Source of the DNA: Silene latifolia | Taxonomy: Eukaryota > Streptophyta > Magnoliopsida > Caryophyllales > Caryophyllaceae | DNA length: 64,000 nt | Assembly (NCBI RefSeq): GCF_048544455.1 | Contig: NC_133535.1 | Span: 86,366,120 to 86,430,119 of the forward strand | Direction of reading: 5' to 3' | In this document: one piece after another, positions 21,685 through 33,784 of the stretch | How positions within the stretch are numbered: the first letter of the stretch is position 1 | Layout: every line of letters begins with the position of its first letter | Notes under the pieces: model-generated | What the model saw: only the letters and a program-made list of their open reading frames with translations | The model's database searches: none | What the model was told of the DNA's origin: nothing | Program-made: the position numbers and the translations under genes

Positions 21685-23487
21685 ATGGCTCCCAAGATGT
21701 CAAAGTTATTTGGAAAAGGGAAATCTAAGAAAAGACATGTTGAAGCATCCGATTCGGATGTTGAGGAAGTTTTCATGGGGCATGAGGGCATGACCGCCGC
21801 CCAACTGAAAATTTTGTACAAGTTTTTCGCTCCTAAGCCACAAAATGTTGTCACAACCAAATTTTTATGCCCCACCACTTTGAAAAAGCTTGGCCTCTAT
21901 GACTCCACATTCCCTTAACTTGCTAAGGTGGGGTTAGAGGCATATCTCCAAAATGAAACTTGGGACAACACATACCGCTCATACACTTACGAGTTCCTAA
22001 CCACATTGATCGAACTTGACATGGATGAGAGTGGTGAGCGGTCCTACAAGTTTAGACTCCATCAAAAATGGTATGAGTGCACCCTTTCACAAGTGAGGGA
22101 GATACTAAAAATAACCAAAAATCCCGAACCCATCATGGCTAGCAAAAGAACCACCTTGGATTTTTAGGATGCACTAACCGACCAAACTTCCACCACCAAA
22201 GATCACAAAATATCCGCCCTAACCAATCCCCCGCTCCGCATACTTGCCCGTTTCCTTATCACACTTTTCACGGCCGTGGGAGAGCCAACCAAAGTGAGTG
22301 ACCCGGTGAAGCTTTATTTGTGGACTATGCTCCCCGAGGGGGTGGGTATTCCGGATTGGGAAGCTCTTCATGGATGCATGCTTGCATCATAAATTGAAAA
22401 CGGCGGGTGGAAACATACATTTTGGTGGACTTGTGACCTTTTTTGTCAGCCATTTTCATGGTCAAATTCCCGAAAGCTAAGCGGCAAATGAAGCTAGGGG
22501 CATTTGTTACTACAATGTATTTGCCCTTCAAGAGTGCCACATGTTTTGAATTATTCCAACATTACCACTTTCGGGTCATTGGCTTGGACGAAATGGGTTG
22601 TCCTACCTCCGGCTACCTCCCATTACACCTCTCCCTAGGGGACCCACGGGTCATCATTTCTATTGCCGCCGGGATTCCGACATTGATAAAGAACAAGGGG
22701 AAGCACCACCTAAAAGGAGGGTGGATCAAATGGTGGCGGAGAGACAATGGCAAGAAAGGGAGGAATAAAGAAGAGAAGAAGAGAGGGAGCTTGAGAGAAT
22801 GACAAGTTTTAACCATCAACTACCGGTTACACAATCAACTTTTGTGCACGATACTCAAATGCACGAAGCCGGAGGGTCCTCCAATCCCAACGTGGAACCT
22901 TGGCAACAAAAGATGTTTCAATACTTTGAAGACACCTGGGGGACTCTAGAGGCAATTAGTGGGAGGGTTCAGAGCTCCCATTCTTGGCAACAACTACATG
23001 GGCCAAGATTGGAGAGCTTGGAACAATTTCTAAATGCTTTTGAAGAGCATAAACGGTTGGGGGATGAGGCCGAATTGGCCCAAATGAAGATGCTTGAAGG
23101 AATAGCAAAGAGGCAAGAAGAGTCTTCCACTTGGCAACAACAACAAGCGAAGCTTTAGGAAGACAATCAAGCTATGTGGAGAGCTCAAAACGAGTGGCGA
23201 GAGCAAGTGAGTCAACAATTTGGGGTGCAAAACGAAAGGCACCACCAATATATTAAAGATTCCTACCATGATGCTCAAGCCCAAGAGGATTCCTTTGGCC
23301 TCATTCAAGGCCTATTTGGCATGACCCTCCACCAACATGAACCCCCAATACCAACCCACCATTAGTGAGTCCCAAGTTGATGAAGCCTACATGAGGGCTA
23401 AGAGAGAAAGAGAAAGGAGAAACAAGAAGAAACCAATGGGCCTATGAGTAAGGTGAAGGCTCGGGCCCCTCCAACAACTACTCTTGA
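21685..23487 (+). pseudogene. Gypsy-B1 env-like ORF, antisense to pol, degenerate
   Basis: ATG at 21685 (MAPKMSK) starts a protein related to the Gypsy-A env-like ORF: KFLCPTTLKKLGLY aligns with its KFLCHATLRKLGIY, then a TYRSYTYEFLTTL segment. An upstream Met at 21643 is in frame, but MAPK matches the MAPRR start of Gypsy-A. The middle is basic and the C-terminal third is Gln/Glu-rich and probably coiled coil, with repeated WQQ. Stops fall at 21916 and 22165 with frameshifts after about 22350; near 23150 a TAG follows AKL. It is on the + strand, opposite to gag-pol of its host element. Gypsy-B2 has the better copy. The product role is unknown. Confidence 0.8.
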
Positions 23488-23509
23488 GAAGGTGATGACA
23501 CTCCTCCAC

Positions 23510-23522
23510 ATTGAGGACAATG
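23510..23522 (+). other. Conserved ATTGAGGACAATG block after the antisense ORF
   Basis: The same block follows the env-like ORF of Gypsy-A (15062) on that element's coding strand. In Gypsy-B it is on the + strand, opposite to pol, showing that ORF and 3' flank are inverted as one unit. An A12 run lies at 23584-23595, just before the right inverted-repeat arm. Confidence 0.7.
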
Positions 23523-23596
23523 TGGCATGTAAGTGTAGGGGAGTGAGATGTTTGTAACATATGTACATTCATGTTTTTGATGTAAAAAAAAAAAAT

Positions 23597-23841
23597 CTAG
23601 GGTTCTTGAGGTTTTTGGGGAAAATTTGTCAAAAGTGTGTAGAGGGAGGTATTTGATGGTGGTAATCACAAAATGGAGTGATTTGTGACAAGGCGAAAAG
23701 ATTGAAAGTGATGATTTATGGGATTTGAAGGTAGTTTAGGGGAATTGGAAGTGAGTTTGAAAAGGGTTTTTGATTATGGGAAGGAGAAGGGGTTCCAGAA
23801 TTATGCGGGGGAAGGAGCTTTCGTGGTAATTTTGAGCAAAA
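23597..23841 (-). repeat. Right arm of the 245-bp inverted repeat (Gypsy-B1)
   Basis: The inverted complement of 21057-21301. Its outer end touches the CGCAGG motif cluster at 23862. Confidence 0.9.
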
Positions 23842-23861
23842 GAACCGCACTGTTCAGCCTA

Positions 23862-23935
23862 GGGCGCAGGCTGCGTCATACAGTGCAGGCCTGCGTAGGA
23901 CGATGCAGGCTGCATCATATGACGCAGGCTGCGTT
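23862..23935. repeat. CGCAGGCTGCG cluster between integrase and the inverted module (Gypsy-B1)
   Basis: Four units, the last two joined by ATGCAGGCTGCATCATATGA-type palindromic spacing. Gypsy-B2 (57626-57680) has one unit fewer here. Confidence 0.8.
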
Positions 23936-24285
23936 TGAGTCTGCCTGTATGCTCAAAATTTGGCTTTTGGAATTTTTCTTTCTTATGGTATAGTGAGTCT
24001 CCCCCACACTTAGCTTATCATTCACATCCAAATTGCCGAGTCGACCCTTTTCAACGCGTTTTCCCATGCTCACTAGACCATCAAATCTCCACAAGAGCAT
24101 TTGTAACTTCCAAGTATTTTTGATGCAATTTAATTTTTAACAAGGATTTAAATGTACGGAATTTAAATGACAATAATGTAAATTCTATCTAGGAAAGCGG
24201 TAAATTCTACACTAGAAAGGGAATATTTACAAACTTGTGCCGTATTTTTAATGTCGATGGCTCGACGTAGTCATTTGCTTGAGAA

Positions 24286-26275
24286 TTAATCTTTGTAAAT
24301 TGGATCTTCTAAAAGAAGATCCTCTTCACCTTGCAACTCCACTTCCTTGAAGTAATGCTTCAACCGTTGTCCATTGACCTTTATCACTTTTCTCGAGGTC
24401 GGGTTTTCCACCTCCACCGCCCCATGTGGAAAAACTTTCTTGACTTTGTAAGGTCCATACCATATCGACCTTAGTTTGCCGGGAAAGTTCTTGAGACGAC
24501 TTTGGAACACCAAAACATCTTGTCCCTCTTCAAAAATTCTTCTTGTCACCATTTTATCATGCCAAGACCGAGCTTTCTCCTTGTAAATGCTAGCATTGTC
24601 ATAAGCATTTTGTCTAAGCTCTTCCAATTCTTGAATTTGAAGCTTTCGGTGCAATCCCGCCTCATCGACATTTTGGTTGAAAGCTATGATCGCCCAATAG
24701 GCTTTGTGTTCAACTTATACGGGGAGGTGACATCCTTTCCCATAAATTAGCCTATATGGAGACATGTCGATTGGGGTCTTATAGGCCGTTCTATAAGCCC
24801 ATAGAGCATCTTCAAGCCTCTTGCTCCAATATTTTCGGTCGGGATTGACCGTTCTTTCCAAGATATGCTTAATCTCCCGGTTACAGACTTCTGCTTGGCC
24901 ATTTGTTTGGGGGTGATAGGCCGTAGAAATCTTGTGGAGCACACCATATTTTTGAGGCAAAGTCGAGATCACCTTGTTGCAAAAATGAGTTCCCATATCA
25001 CTAACAATTGCCTTTCAGAATCCAAACTTTGAAAATATGTTGCTTTTGACAAATGCTTTCACCGTCTTCGCAGCATCACATTTCGTGGGAATGGCCTCCA
25101 CCCACTTAGACATATAATCAACCGCCAAGAGGATGTAGAGGAATCCATAGGAATTAGGGAATGGCCCCATGAAATATATTCCCCACACATCGAAAACCTC
25201 GAAATAAAGCATCGGTTGTTGAGGCATTTCTTTTCGTCGTGAGATGTTGCCAAAACGTTGGCATCTATCGCAAGTATTGACGAAAATGTGAGCATCCTTG
25301 AACAACTTGGGCCAATAAAACCCGCACTCTAGAATCTTCCGTGTCGTTCTATGAGGCCCAAAGTGACCCCCACAATCGTACTCATGGCAATGTTTGAAGA
25401 TAGATGGGATTTTTAAATCCGGTACACAACGCCGAATGACTTGATCTTGGCACATCTTCTATAGGTACGGGTCATCCCATATGTAGAATCGAGTATCGGC
25501 CTTGATCCTATTTCTTTGACTTGATGAAAATGAGGGTGGAAACTTCTTTGTTACCATGTAGTTTACCAAATTTGCATACCATGGTTCCGTCATTCTCAAA
25601 CCATAAAGAGACTCATGAGGTAAACTTCCATCAACTATCCCCATTTGTTGCATTTGATGATCATTGAGTTGTAGTCGACTTAGGTGGTCGGCCACCACAT
25701 TTGCGAATCCCTTTTTCTCTCTAATCTCTATGTCAAACTCGCTTAGGAGGAGAACCCATATCTTTAGTCTTGGTTTGGTATCCTTCTTGCTCACAAGTTG
25801 AGTGATGGACTTGTGATCGGTGTATACAATAACCTTGACTCCTAGCAAGTATGATCGAAACTTCTCTAAAGCATACACTACCGCCAAGAATTCCTTCTCG
25901 GTGGTAGTGTAATTCCTTTGGGCATCATTGAGGAGGGATGAAGCATATTGAATGACATATGAAGCTTTATTATCCTATTGTCCTAATACGGCCCCAATGG
26001 CAAAGTCGCTTGCATCGGTCATGATATCAAAGGGCCGATCCCACTTGGGTGCTTGAATGATTGGGGCCGAAACAAGTCTCTCCTTCAATAGGTCAAATGC
26101 TTCCCTACAATGAGCATCAAACACAAACTCCACATCCTTGTGCAAAAGATTGCACAATAAATTAGCGATCTTGGAGAAATCCTTAATAAATCGTCTATAA
26201 AAGCCTGTGTGTCCCAAGAACGACTTCATGTATCGAGTATTAGATGGATACGACAAGGTCTTAATAACCTTCACC
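24286..26275 (-). pseudogene. pol: Gypsy-B1 pol 3' part: RT end, RNase H, integrase
   Basis: Read from 26275 down. The RT tail and connection have [19 protein letters not shown]. RNase H has [26 protein letters not shown] and YTDHKSI. Integrase has an HHCC finger (HEYDCGGHFG, CDRCQRFG), Asp in SDMGTHF and Glu in GQAEVCNRE, with the usual Arg-Gly after that Asp changed to Met-Gly. The frame is constant but has stops, including one just after LGQ, TAG after DDPYL (25459; shared with Gypsy-B2), one after FSKFGF and one after CHLPV. The C-terminus ends at 24286 without a chromodomain. Copia-C separates it from the RT core at 35066. Confidence 0.9.
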
Positions 26276-26280
26276 TTAGC

Positions 26281-27552
26281 TGTTGGAATATGTGTCCTCC
26301 GACAATAATGCGATCACAAATGTTGATCATGATGATCACATGTTTAAGTCTCATCATAAAGAATACAATTGGGAAGTAATATTTACTGTCAACTGGTCCA
26401 CACATATCGGTAATGATTGGCTGACTAGAGTTTGACATTACTGTCGTGCGACGGTGGTGATCAGTTGATCCCCTAGGTCATACCTATAGGGCAACACTCT
26501 TAATTGATCAATTAATTGATCGTATAACGTTACAAGTCAATTAATTTAATTAAAATTGATGGACGATTTTGGAAGTAATTTTTACGTATCTCATTGAAAT
26601 TTGATTAAATGAGATACGGTCTGAGTAATCGAATCGTATCATTGCTCGGATGAAATTATTGTTTAAGGAAACAATTGAATTCGAATGAATAATTATAAAT
26701 ACAAGTTGTTGTGATTTATAAATTGGTAAAATATTTTGGTACAAGTAATTATGAATTACTAAGTCGATTTTTGTATATGACGTATTTTTATTAATACGTT
26801 GATTTTTAATATGTTAAAAATACATAACAAATTTATGTTACATATGACATGTGACATAAGACAAGTTTGACAAAAATAAAATGGGTTCCATTTTATGAAG
26901 GTGCCGAAATTAGGAAGGGGATTAGGCTAAATATTGTGTTTATAATATAAGTGGTAAACATAATGATTACTTACCTTACTAGCCATGCAACCCTAGTTTA
27001 CATTGTGAAGATAAACAAAGGCATGCATTGGCTCCCTTTGCCCCTCCTACCACCCGGTTTTTAAAGGCAAAAACCACTTGGTTTTTCCTCTCAATTTTAC
27101 CTTATACACAATAATGTTATTGTCTTTTTTTATTCATTCATTCATCTCATCAAATATTTTTAGAGAGATAAAAAGATTTCTCCTTCCTCTTCTCCTCTCT
27201 TGAAACCGGTTTTTAGGAGACCAAAAACAAAATTATTTTGGGTCAATTTTCTACAAAGTTAATATTATCTAGTACTCATAATATTAATTTTAATTAAGAG
27301 TGTGCTTTGGGTATTTAGCTTTGGGAGAGATCCTACACTTGGATCTTAGTTCTTCCACTAAAGGAAAGCACAAGAACAAGAGGGAAAGGTGATCTCTATT
27401 GTGCCCTATAAACCGAAAATCCAATGTAAGAACAATGTTTCTTCTTTATTTTGTTTAAGTGTTTGCATGCATAAGATCATCCATTAATTTTATGACAAAT
27501 TAAATTAAAACATATATGAATATGTTAAGTATATAGATCTACTTTTCCTTGA
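26281..27552 (+). repeat. Copia-C 5' LTR
   Basis: It starts TGTTGGAATATGTG and ends CTTTTCCTTGA; the last bases are GA where the 3' LTR has CA. The AT-rich middle has the same blocks as 1-548 on the opposite strand. Confidence 0.92.
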
Positions 27553-27572
27553 ATCGGTATCATGAGCCATGG
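27553..27572 (+). other. Copia-C primer binding site, altered initiator tRNA-Met type
   Basis: ATCGGTATCATGAGCCATGG directly follows the LTR. It resembles the usual TGGTATCAGAGCC site but has a changed first base and an extra T-containing step, so pairing may be weakened. Confidence 0.55.
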
Positions 27573-29809
27573 TTGTTTGCATGCAAATCGGTTAAAAGTT
27601 TTTCCGAGTTATAAAGATTAACATATAAAACTTATAAAATTTGTGTTATTATGATATATCATGAAATTAATTTATGCATGTTAAAATTTCTGGTCCTAAA
27701 ATATTTTTAGGATATTTTGGTTATTTTATGGATTTTTATTGTTCATATTACATAATAATGGCATTAAAATATGATTTTATGAGTATAAATGTCATTTTCG
27801 GACTAAAATTAGCTAAACTTCGAATTTTCCAGTGATTTTTGGATATGTTGTCACATATATTATTTTGAGATAACCTGTAAATTTTCATAATTTTTGGACT
27901 TCATGCTCGAAAAATGGGTTTTTCATTATTAAAATCGGATTTAAGTGAAAAATAGGTTAATATGAGATAAATTTCGAATCTGGTCATAGAAATTTAGTAT
28001 GTTGTCACATGCAAATTTACAAGATGTTTGTAAAATAATAGGCTATATTGAAGTCTTTGTGCATGATTTATGATTTTTGGAAGAAAAATAGCATAAATAG
28101 TGACATTATTAGTGAAAAAATAATAAAACATAATATATGACTAAGGAAAAACGTCACATGTTGCATTTTATTATTTTTTTCAGATCTAAAATTGAAAAGT
28201 TAATGAATATAATTTTTATCATGTTTTTATGATTATTTTGTTAAAAAAAACCGATAAACCGCAACATTGTTTTTCCGGAAGAATTTCGAAATTTTTAACC
28301 TAAGTTTTGAACGTTATGAGTGTCATGGTATTTTTCCAGAATGTTCATGAGTTTAAATTTCAAATTTTGAATTTATTTGAAATTTTGTGATTTATTTGAA
28401 GTTTATAGCTTATTTTTGTAATTTTTGGTCCATTAATGAACAATTTTAGAAATATGAGTTAATTATGGTCAAATAATTAGTGAAGACTAAATTTTGAGTC
28501 CTAAGAGGTTAGGGTAATTAACTTATGCATAAATATGAATTTATGTATTTTTTGTGATTATAAAATGTTGAAATCACGCTAATCCGTAAAAACCGAGTAA
28601 TATACGATATTGGCTAATTAAGGCGATTTAGCATAAAATTGGGCATGTTCATACATATTATATTGCTGCATTTTCTTTATGATTGTCATAATTTAATTTA
28701 TGTAATTTTTGAATTATGTAATTTTTCCTTAGTATGGCCTTAGTTTTAATTGGTATTTCCCGAAATGTATGGGAATATCGATTCGGTTGTAATTTATTGT
28801 GATCTCGTATCACCGTTTTGTAATATAATAGATTTATTTTATTTTAGTTACAAATGTATAATAGGAAATTATGTAATTTGCTATGTAATTTAATTTATCT
28901 CGGAGTTCCCCAAGACGGATTTCTTCAAGATGGCGATACATAAAGACGGTGTTACCTCGAGATGCGTGCCACAACCGAAGTTCAAGGGACCAATGGAGTT
29001 GGTTTCCGAATATGTAATAGTTAAATAGTTTTTCTATTTTAGGAAGGCCATACTAGGATTTATTTTATGTTTGCATTTTATTTATATGTTACATGCATCG
29101 CTAAATCGCCATAACTAAAACATGCATCTTCTTTCATCGAGTTTATCGACCGTGTCAATTAGAATTATCGTAGTTCACCGCTTTAGTTCACTTAAAACGT
29201 GATAGATAATAAATTGACATGACCTCTCGCTAAAACAATTAATTGAGACATAGCCTTACCAAATAGTAGAAACCATGAAAACCTATTTCGCGAGGGAGTG
29301 CACTCGGCCCTACCGGGGTACAAACCTTGTTACGTAGGGGAAGTGGGTGATAAATGTCTATCCACCGAGTTCATATTGATAAGGGTTTCATCGGCCATAC
29401 CGTGCCTAAATTGATGTGGATTTGGATCATGGACACATTTATTCGAAATTTGGATTGAACTCAACAAAGGTTTTTGATAAGGGTTTCATCGGCCATACCG
29501 TGCCCTTGTCGGATGTGTTTTGGGCTAAAGATAATTATTAGAGTAATTTTATCGACCAAGAGTTCTAAAAGTAGAATCGATTAAAACGTTAATCCACCGA
29601 GTTATATTGATAAAGGTTTCATCGGCCATACCGTGCCTAAGTCAATATGAATTTGGGTCTTGGAATCATTTATCTAGTTGGGTAGAGGTCACTAGAAAAA
29701 TGCATAAAACTTGTTTAAATTATACATTTTTACGAGTATTATTATTAAAACGACATTTATTTTACTCCTTCTATTTTGTTTTGTAGACCACTTCTTTTTC
29801 TCATAACAA
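27573..29809 (+). other. Copia-C long leader
   Basis: AT-rich, with no credible ORF. Three copies of a block containing GGTTTCATCGGCCATACCGT lie near 29378-29410, 29472-29502 and 29606-29637, two of them preceded by TCCACCGAG. These may be packaging or regulatory structures; that is inference. Confidence 0.6.
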
Positions 29810-30706
29810 ATGGCAACACCAACCCCTAACGCCATGCCTCTCGCTAATACATCATGGCTCCGATCCTTCATGGATCGATGTAAACTTGAAAAGAATGGGT
29901 CAAATTTCTCCGATTGGGATGCCCAACTCAAATTAGCCGCCCAAGGTGACGACAAGCTTCGTTACCTTACCGAGGCCTCTCCTCCCGAACCTACTACTAG
30001 GTCGACCGCCGCCACTAGGGAAGCATATGAGGCTTACCAAAAGGAGTCCGCCGCAATGAAAAATGTCTTGATATTTGCAATGGAGGCGGATCTCCAAAGG
30101 AGAGCCTTTAAAATGGGCAACGCTAATGAGATTTACTCCAAGCTTGTGACAATGTTTTCACAAACTCCGCGGATCGTCCAATATGAGGCGGCCGCGGCTT
30201 TCTTTGGTCTCGACTTCAAAGAGGGCCAAAAGGTTAGCCCTCATGTGCTCAAACTTATGGAGCTTGTCGAGACATTGAAAATTCAAAAGGTTGAAATCCC
30301 CAAAGAACTCATTGTAGATAGGATTCTACACTCCTTGTCCAAAGTCAAAGCGTATGTTCAATTCCGGGTGAATTTTAACATGCAAGATAAGGATGTGTCT
30401 CTTGAAGAATTGCACAAGTTACTTGTGCAAGCCGAGAGGGACATGGCGTTAAATGTGAACCCACCAAAAGATGTGCTTAACATAAGCACTAAGAGTAAGG
30501 GGAAGTTCAAGAAGAATGGGAGGAAGGGTAAGAAGCAAGCTCCCACTTTCACCAAAGCTAAAGCTAATGATGCTAGCACTTCCAAAATCAAGAAGGGTCC
30601 TCTTGATAAATGCCATTATTGTAATGGTATGGGACATTGGAAAAGAAATTGTTCCAAATACCTTGGTGATATTAAGGCTGGAAAGATCACTCCAGTAGGT
30701 AATTGA
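29810..30706 (+). CDS. gag: Copia-C Gag, intact, 298 aa
   Basis: An uninterrupted ORF begins ATG at 29810 (MATPTPNAMP), in A-rich context after CATAACAA. Residues about 30-220 have the look of plant Copia Gag (UBN2-type): FSDWDAQLKLAAQ, RIVQYEAAAAFFGLDF and DRILHSLSK. A Lys-rich linker follows. The zinc knuckle is complete, CHYCNGMGHWKRNC (residues 268-281, 30611-30652). Gag would form the particle that packages element RNA. No protease, integrase or RT is fused or lies downstream, so particle maturation and reverse transcription must come from another element. The absence of stops, in a region where every other retroelement ORF is broken, suggests recent activity or selection on Gag. Confidence 0.9.
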   Translation: MATPTPNAMPLANTSWLRSFMDRCKLEKNGSNFSDWDAQLKLAAQGDDKLRYLTEASPPEPTTRSTAATREAYEAYQKESAAMKNVLIFAMEADLQRRAFKMGNANEIYSKLVTMFSQTPRIVQYEAAAAFFGLDFKEGQKVSPHVLKLMELVETLKIQKVEIPKELIVDRILHSLSKVKAYVQFRVNFNMQDKDVSLEELHKLLVQAERDMALNVNPPKDVLNISTKSKGKFKKNGRKGKKQAPTFTKAKANDASTSKIKKGPLDKCHYCNGMGHWKRNCSKYLGDIKAGKITPVGN

Positions 30707-33700
30707 CTATCCCTTCTTTTATGTTTTTAATTCAACTATGGTATTATGATACAAAGTTGTGATAATGTATCTCCCTTTTTATTGTAAATAGGGCCTCCAC
30801 CAAGCAAACACAAAGGAAAGGAAAAACAAGCTTAAGAAACCATCAAGGAGCTAGGAATAGCTTTCATGGAGTTTCGCTTTTTATTGTCTTATTTTAAATT
30901 ATGTTTTGGATTTTTAGAACCTTAAGTTTCCGTGTTTGACATGGAAAGGTATTTTGGATAATTGGTTTTATTTTGGATAATGGTGGCTTGGTTTGCAACC
31001 CAAGTCACCCGTTTTATCCTTTGTTCTAAAATCCGTATTTAAATGCTTGCTCTTAGAAACATATGATTATTCACTTAAAGTGATCTAATAGACAAATATA
31101 ATGACGGGATTCATTATATGTCCACATGCTTAAGGCTTGTGTATGATCATTTATAAAGTGGTGTTGAGTCTATGAACTCTCTTAAAGGAATGTCAATCAC
31201 CAAGTACACTTACGAAATCTATAACTATTAGTCAATCTATGAGATAGTTCTCCTTATACTTCAACATCATTACTTGTGTCTCATATGCTATCTTTGAATC
31301 TCTAGAGTATTTATTCTAAAGATAGAGTGGGAGAAAAATGAGAAAACAACACACAAGGCAAGATAAAATTGTGTACTTGTGTAAATGAAGATCTACGCAA
31401 GAGAGAATGATTTGAATGAAGGTATATCTATTTATATAGTATACCAAATATATGAGATCTATGGTCTCAAGTAAGTTCTATATGACAAAAGAGACCAAGT
31501 GAAGTAATCGAAAGAACATATTCTTAAGATAACTACATGAGGAGACCAAAAGAAAGTTTTGGAACAAAATGACTAATGTAAAGTCTTAACAAGAGTTTTT
31601 GACTAAGTTTATGAAAATTTTGACCAATAGTTTCAATCTTGAGATTTACTTAAGAGCCTAAATGAATCAAAGTAACATACTAGTTATGATCGAGTTGCAA
31701 AGATTGATATACCGATATCTTCAATGGCCAAGTTTTAACCACACAGATGTCATTACTTAACCTCATTATAAAATGGTTAAACGTCCTTCCGAAAGGGTAT
31801 TTCGAAGGACGTGTTCTAGATATTATTTATAATGACATTGCTACACATCATTATGATATGTGTGAGTTAGAGATTAAAATCTCTTTCCATAAGGTTAAGA
31901 TGAGACCACTTCAAAATAGGTATTTTGAAAGGATATGATGGGAACATATATGGTTTTATCTTAATAACTTGGCAATGCAATTTATATTTCAATTCTTGAA
32001 AAGTTTCGATTGAGAAGTCAATTTCAAAACTTGTGGAATTGAGTGGAAGTTAGGAAATTATCATGTGAAGACATGGAATTTAGTGGGAGCTATCATCCTT
32101 TGAATGTTTACAACTCATCACTCATTGAAGAATGACAAGCTAATACCTTCTTTCATAAAGAAGCATTTGAGTTTTCAATTCTGGATGAATTAGGACTATG
32201 ATGAATCCAATTACATCAAGAAATATTGGATCAGTATTAAGAAATACACATCGTATCAACATACACATAGGTTATTCATTTAAATGAAAATGGAATTGCC
32301 ATTAGCAGTCATGGTCGTTCCTTGAACCTAAATATAGTTGATAACATGATTAAAAGTTACTAATGTTTCCGCCATTAGAATAATCATGCACATGTCCAAT
32401 GGTGAATCATGTGCATAAGAGCATGATGATTCATTGGTAAGCCATAATAGAAACGTCATGAATTCTCGAGTAGAATCCGATGAGCGATTTCGGTGTTTGA
32501 CGGAATGCTCTATTGTGTGTCAAGAGGTTACACATATTATAGAAAATCCGAGCACATGCAAGGATTTATGAGAATCCTAAACCTCTTCAAGCTAGAAAGA
32601 GAAATAAGAAGTTTTGGAAAGATACATAGTTAGAGAATAAGTTGCTCAAAACTAATCTTTCCTAATATGCTAGGACTTGTGAGAAGTGCTAGGTCAATCA
32701 TCTTGACAAATTGTTGCAAGACTCTGCAAAACATATACCTAGTGCATTGTGTGTGGATGGAGTACTTGATCAGTACAAGTCATATCATTCATCACAAATT
32801 TGTTCGTTAAGTGATAATCGACAAGGAAGTTCTTTCAAGATAAAGAACCAAAACTAAGGTCGGGAACCTTGATGTGTACTTAGTAAGGTTCATGCTATGA
32901 GAGAGAACATAAATGTAAAGGAAAATGCAAGTATAAGAAGTTTGAACACATGGACACATGGCATGTTAAACTTCTATTGCAATCAATAAGTGTTTACACT
33001 TACGATATACATCACAAGGTTGTAATATGGTATTGACTACCCGACTGTGATGTCGACATTTGTCGTTTGAGTTATTATTAACTCACCATACACTTTGTTA
33101 CATCCAAACAGGTTGTGGAGACAATTGAACCCCGTTAAAGTGAACATGGATTAACATTGTATTTGCCCATAGTTACTTACATAAGGTGACGTCTCGAAGT
33201 GACTAGAGTGTGATGCGATTGATGGCAAGTTCAAGTGCCATAGAGTCATGTGAGATGACTAGTCAATCACATAGGCAGACTGTTAGGAACATTTTGTCGG
33301 GCCTTATGACCGCTTATAGAGTTCTGGCAAATTTATATAGCCTGGTCGTGGCGAGAGCTACTATAGTATTCAAATGAGTCGATTCTTTTGACTAAAGACT
33401 GTTCGCCTAAGATGGCACAGTTTCATATTAACTTTGATTTGTGTTACTACGACCTTCGTAAATGGGGTCAAATGGGCATATTTTGGGTTATGATGGCTGT
33501 GGCTAGTTGAAGGGAATGAGTGCGATAGGAATTGTCCACCCCTAGTCAGGGTTATAACAATATCTCAGGGCCACTCGAGGAGTAATGAACTGGAAATGCG
33601 TGGCCACACTCGGAATGTATCCATGGTGGATAAATCCGGTCAATCAGTTATTCTCCAGATCGAGGAAACCACTCTCGATATGATCACTTGCAAGTACGAC

Positions 33701-33784
33701 CTGAAAGACACCTTGCATTGAGTGGGAGATAGTAATAGGACAAGAGAATTGGTGACGCACACTTGTCGAGGACAAGTGGGAGAT
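30707..33784 (+). other. Copia-C 3' non-coding region and PPT
   Basis: About 3 kb where pol would be expected. I see no RT, RNase H or integrase motif and no ORF over 63 codons in sense. The end, GACAAGTGGGAGAT directly before the 3' LTR at 33785, is a typical Copia polypurine tract. Confidence 0.75.

Noticed and set aside
31747..31938. 63-codon ORF in the Copia-C 3' region as a pol remnant
   Set aside because: No RT, RNase H or integrase motif can be recognised in it or around it.
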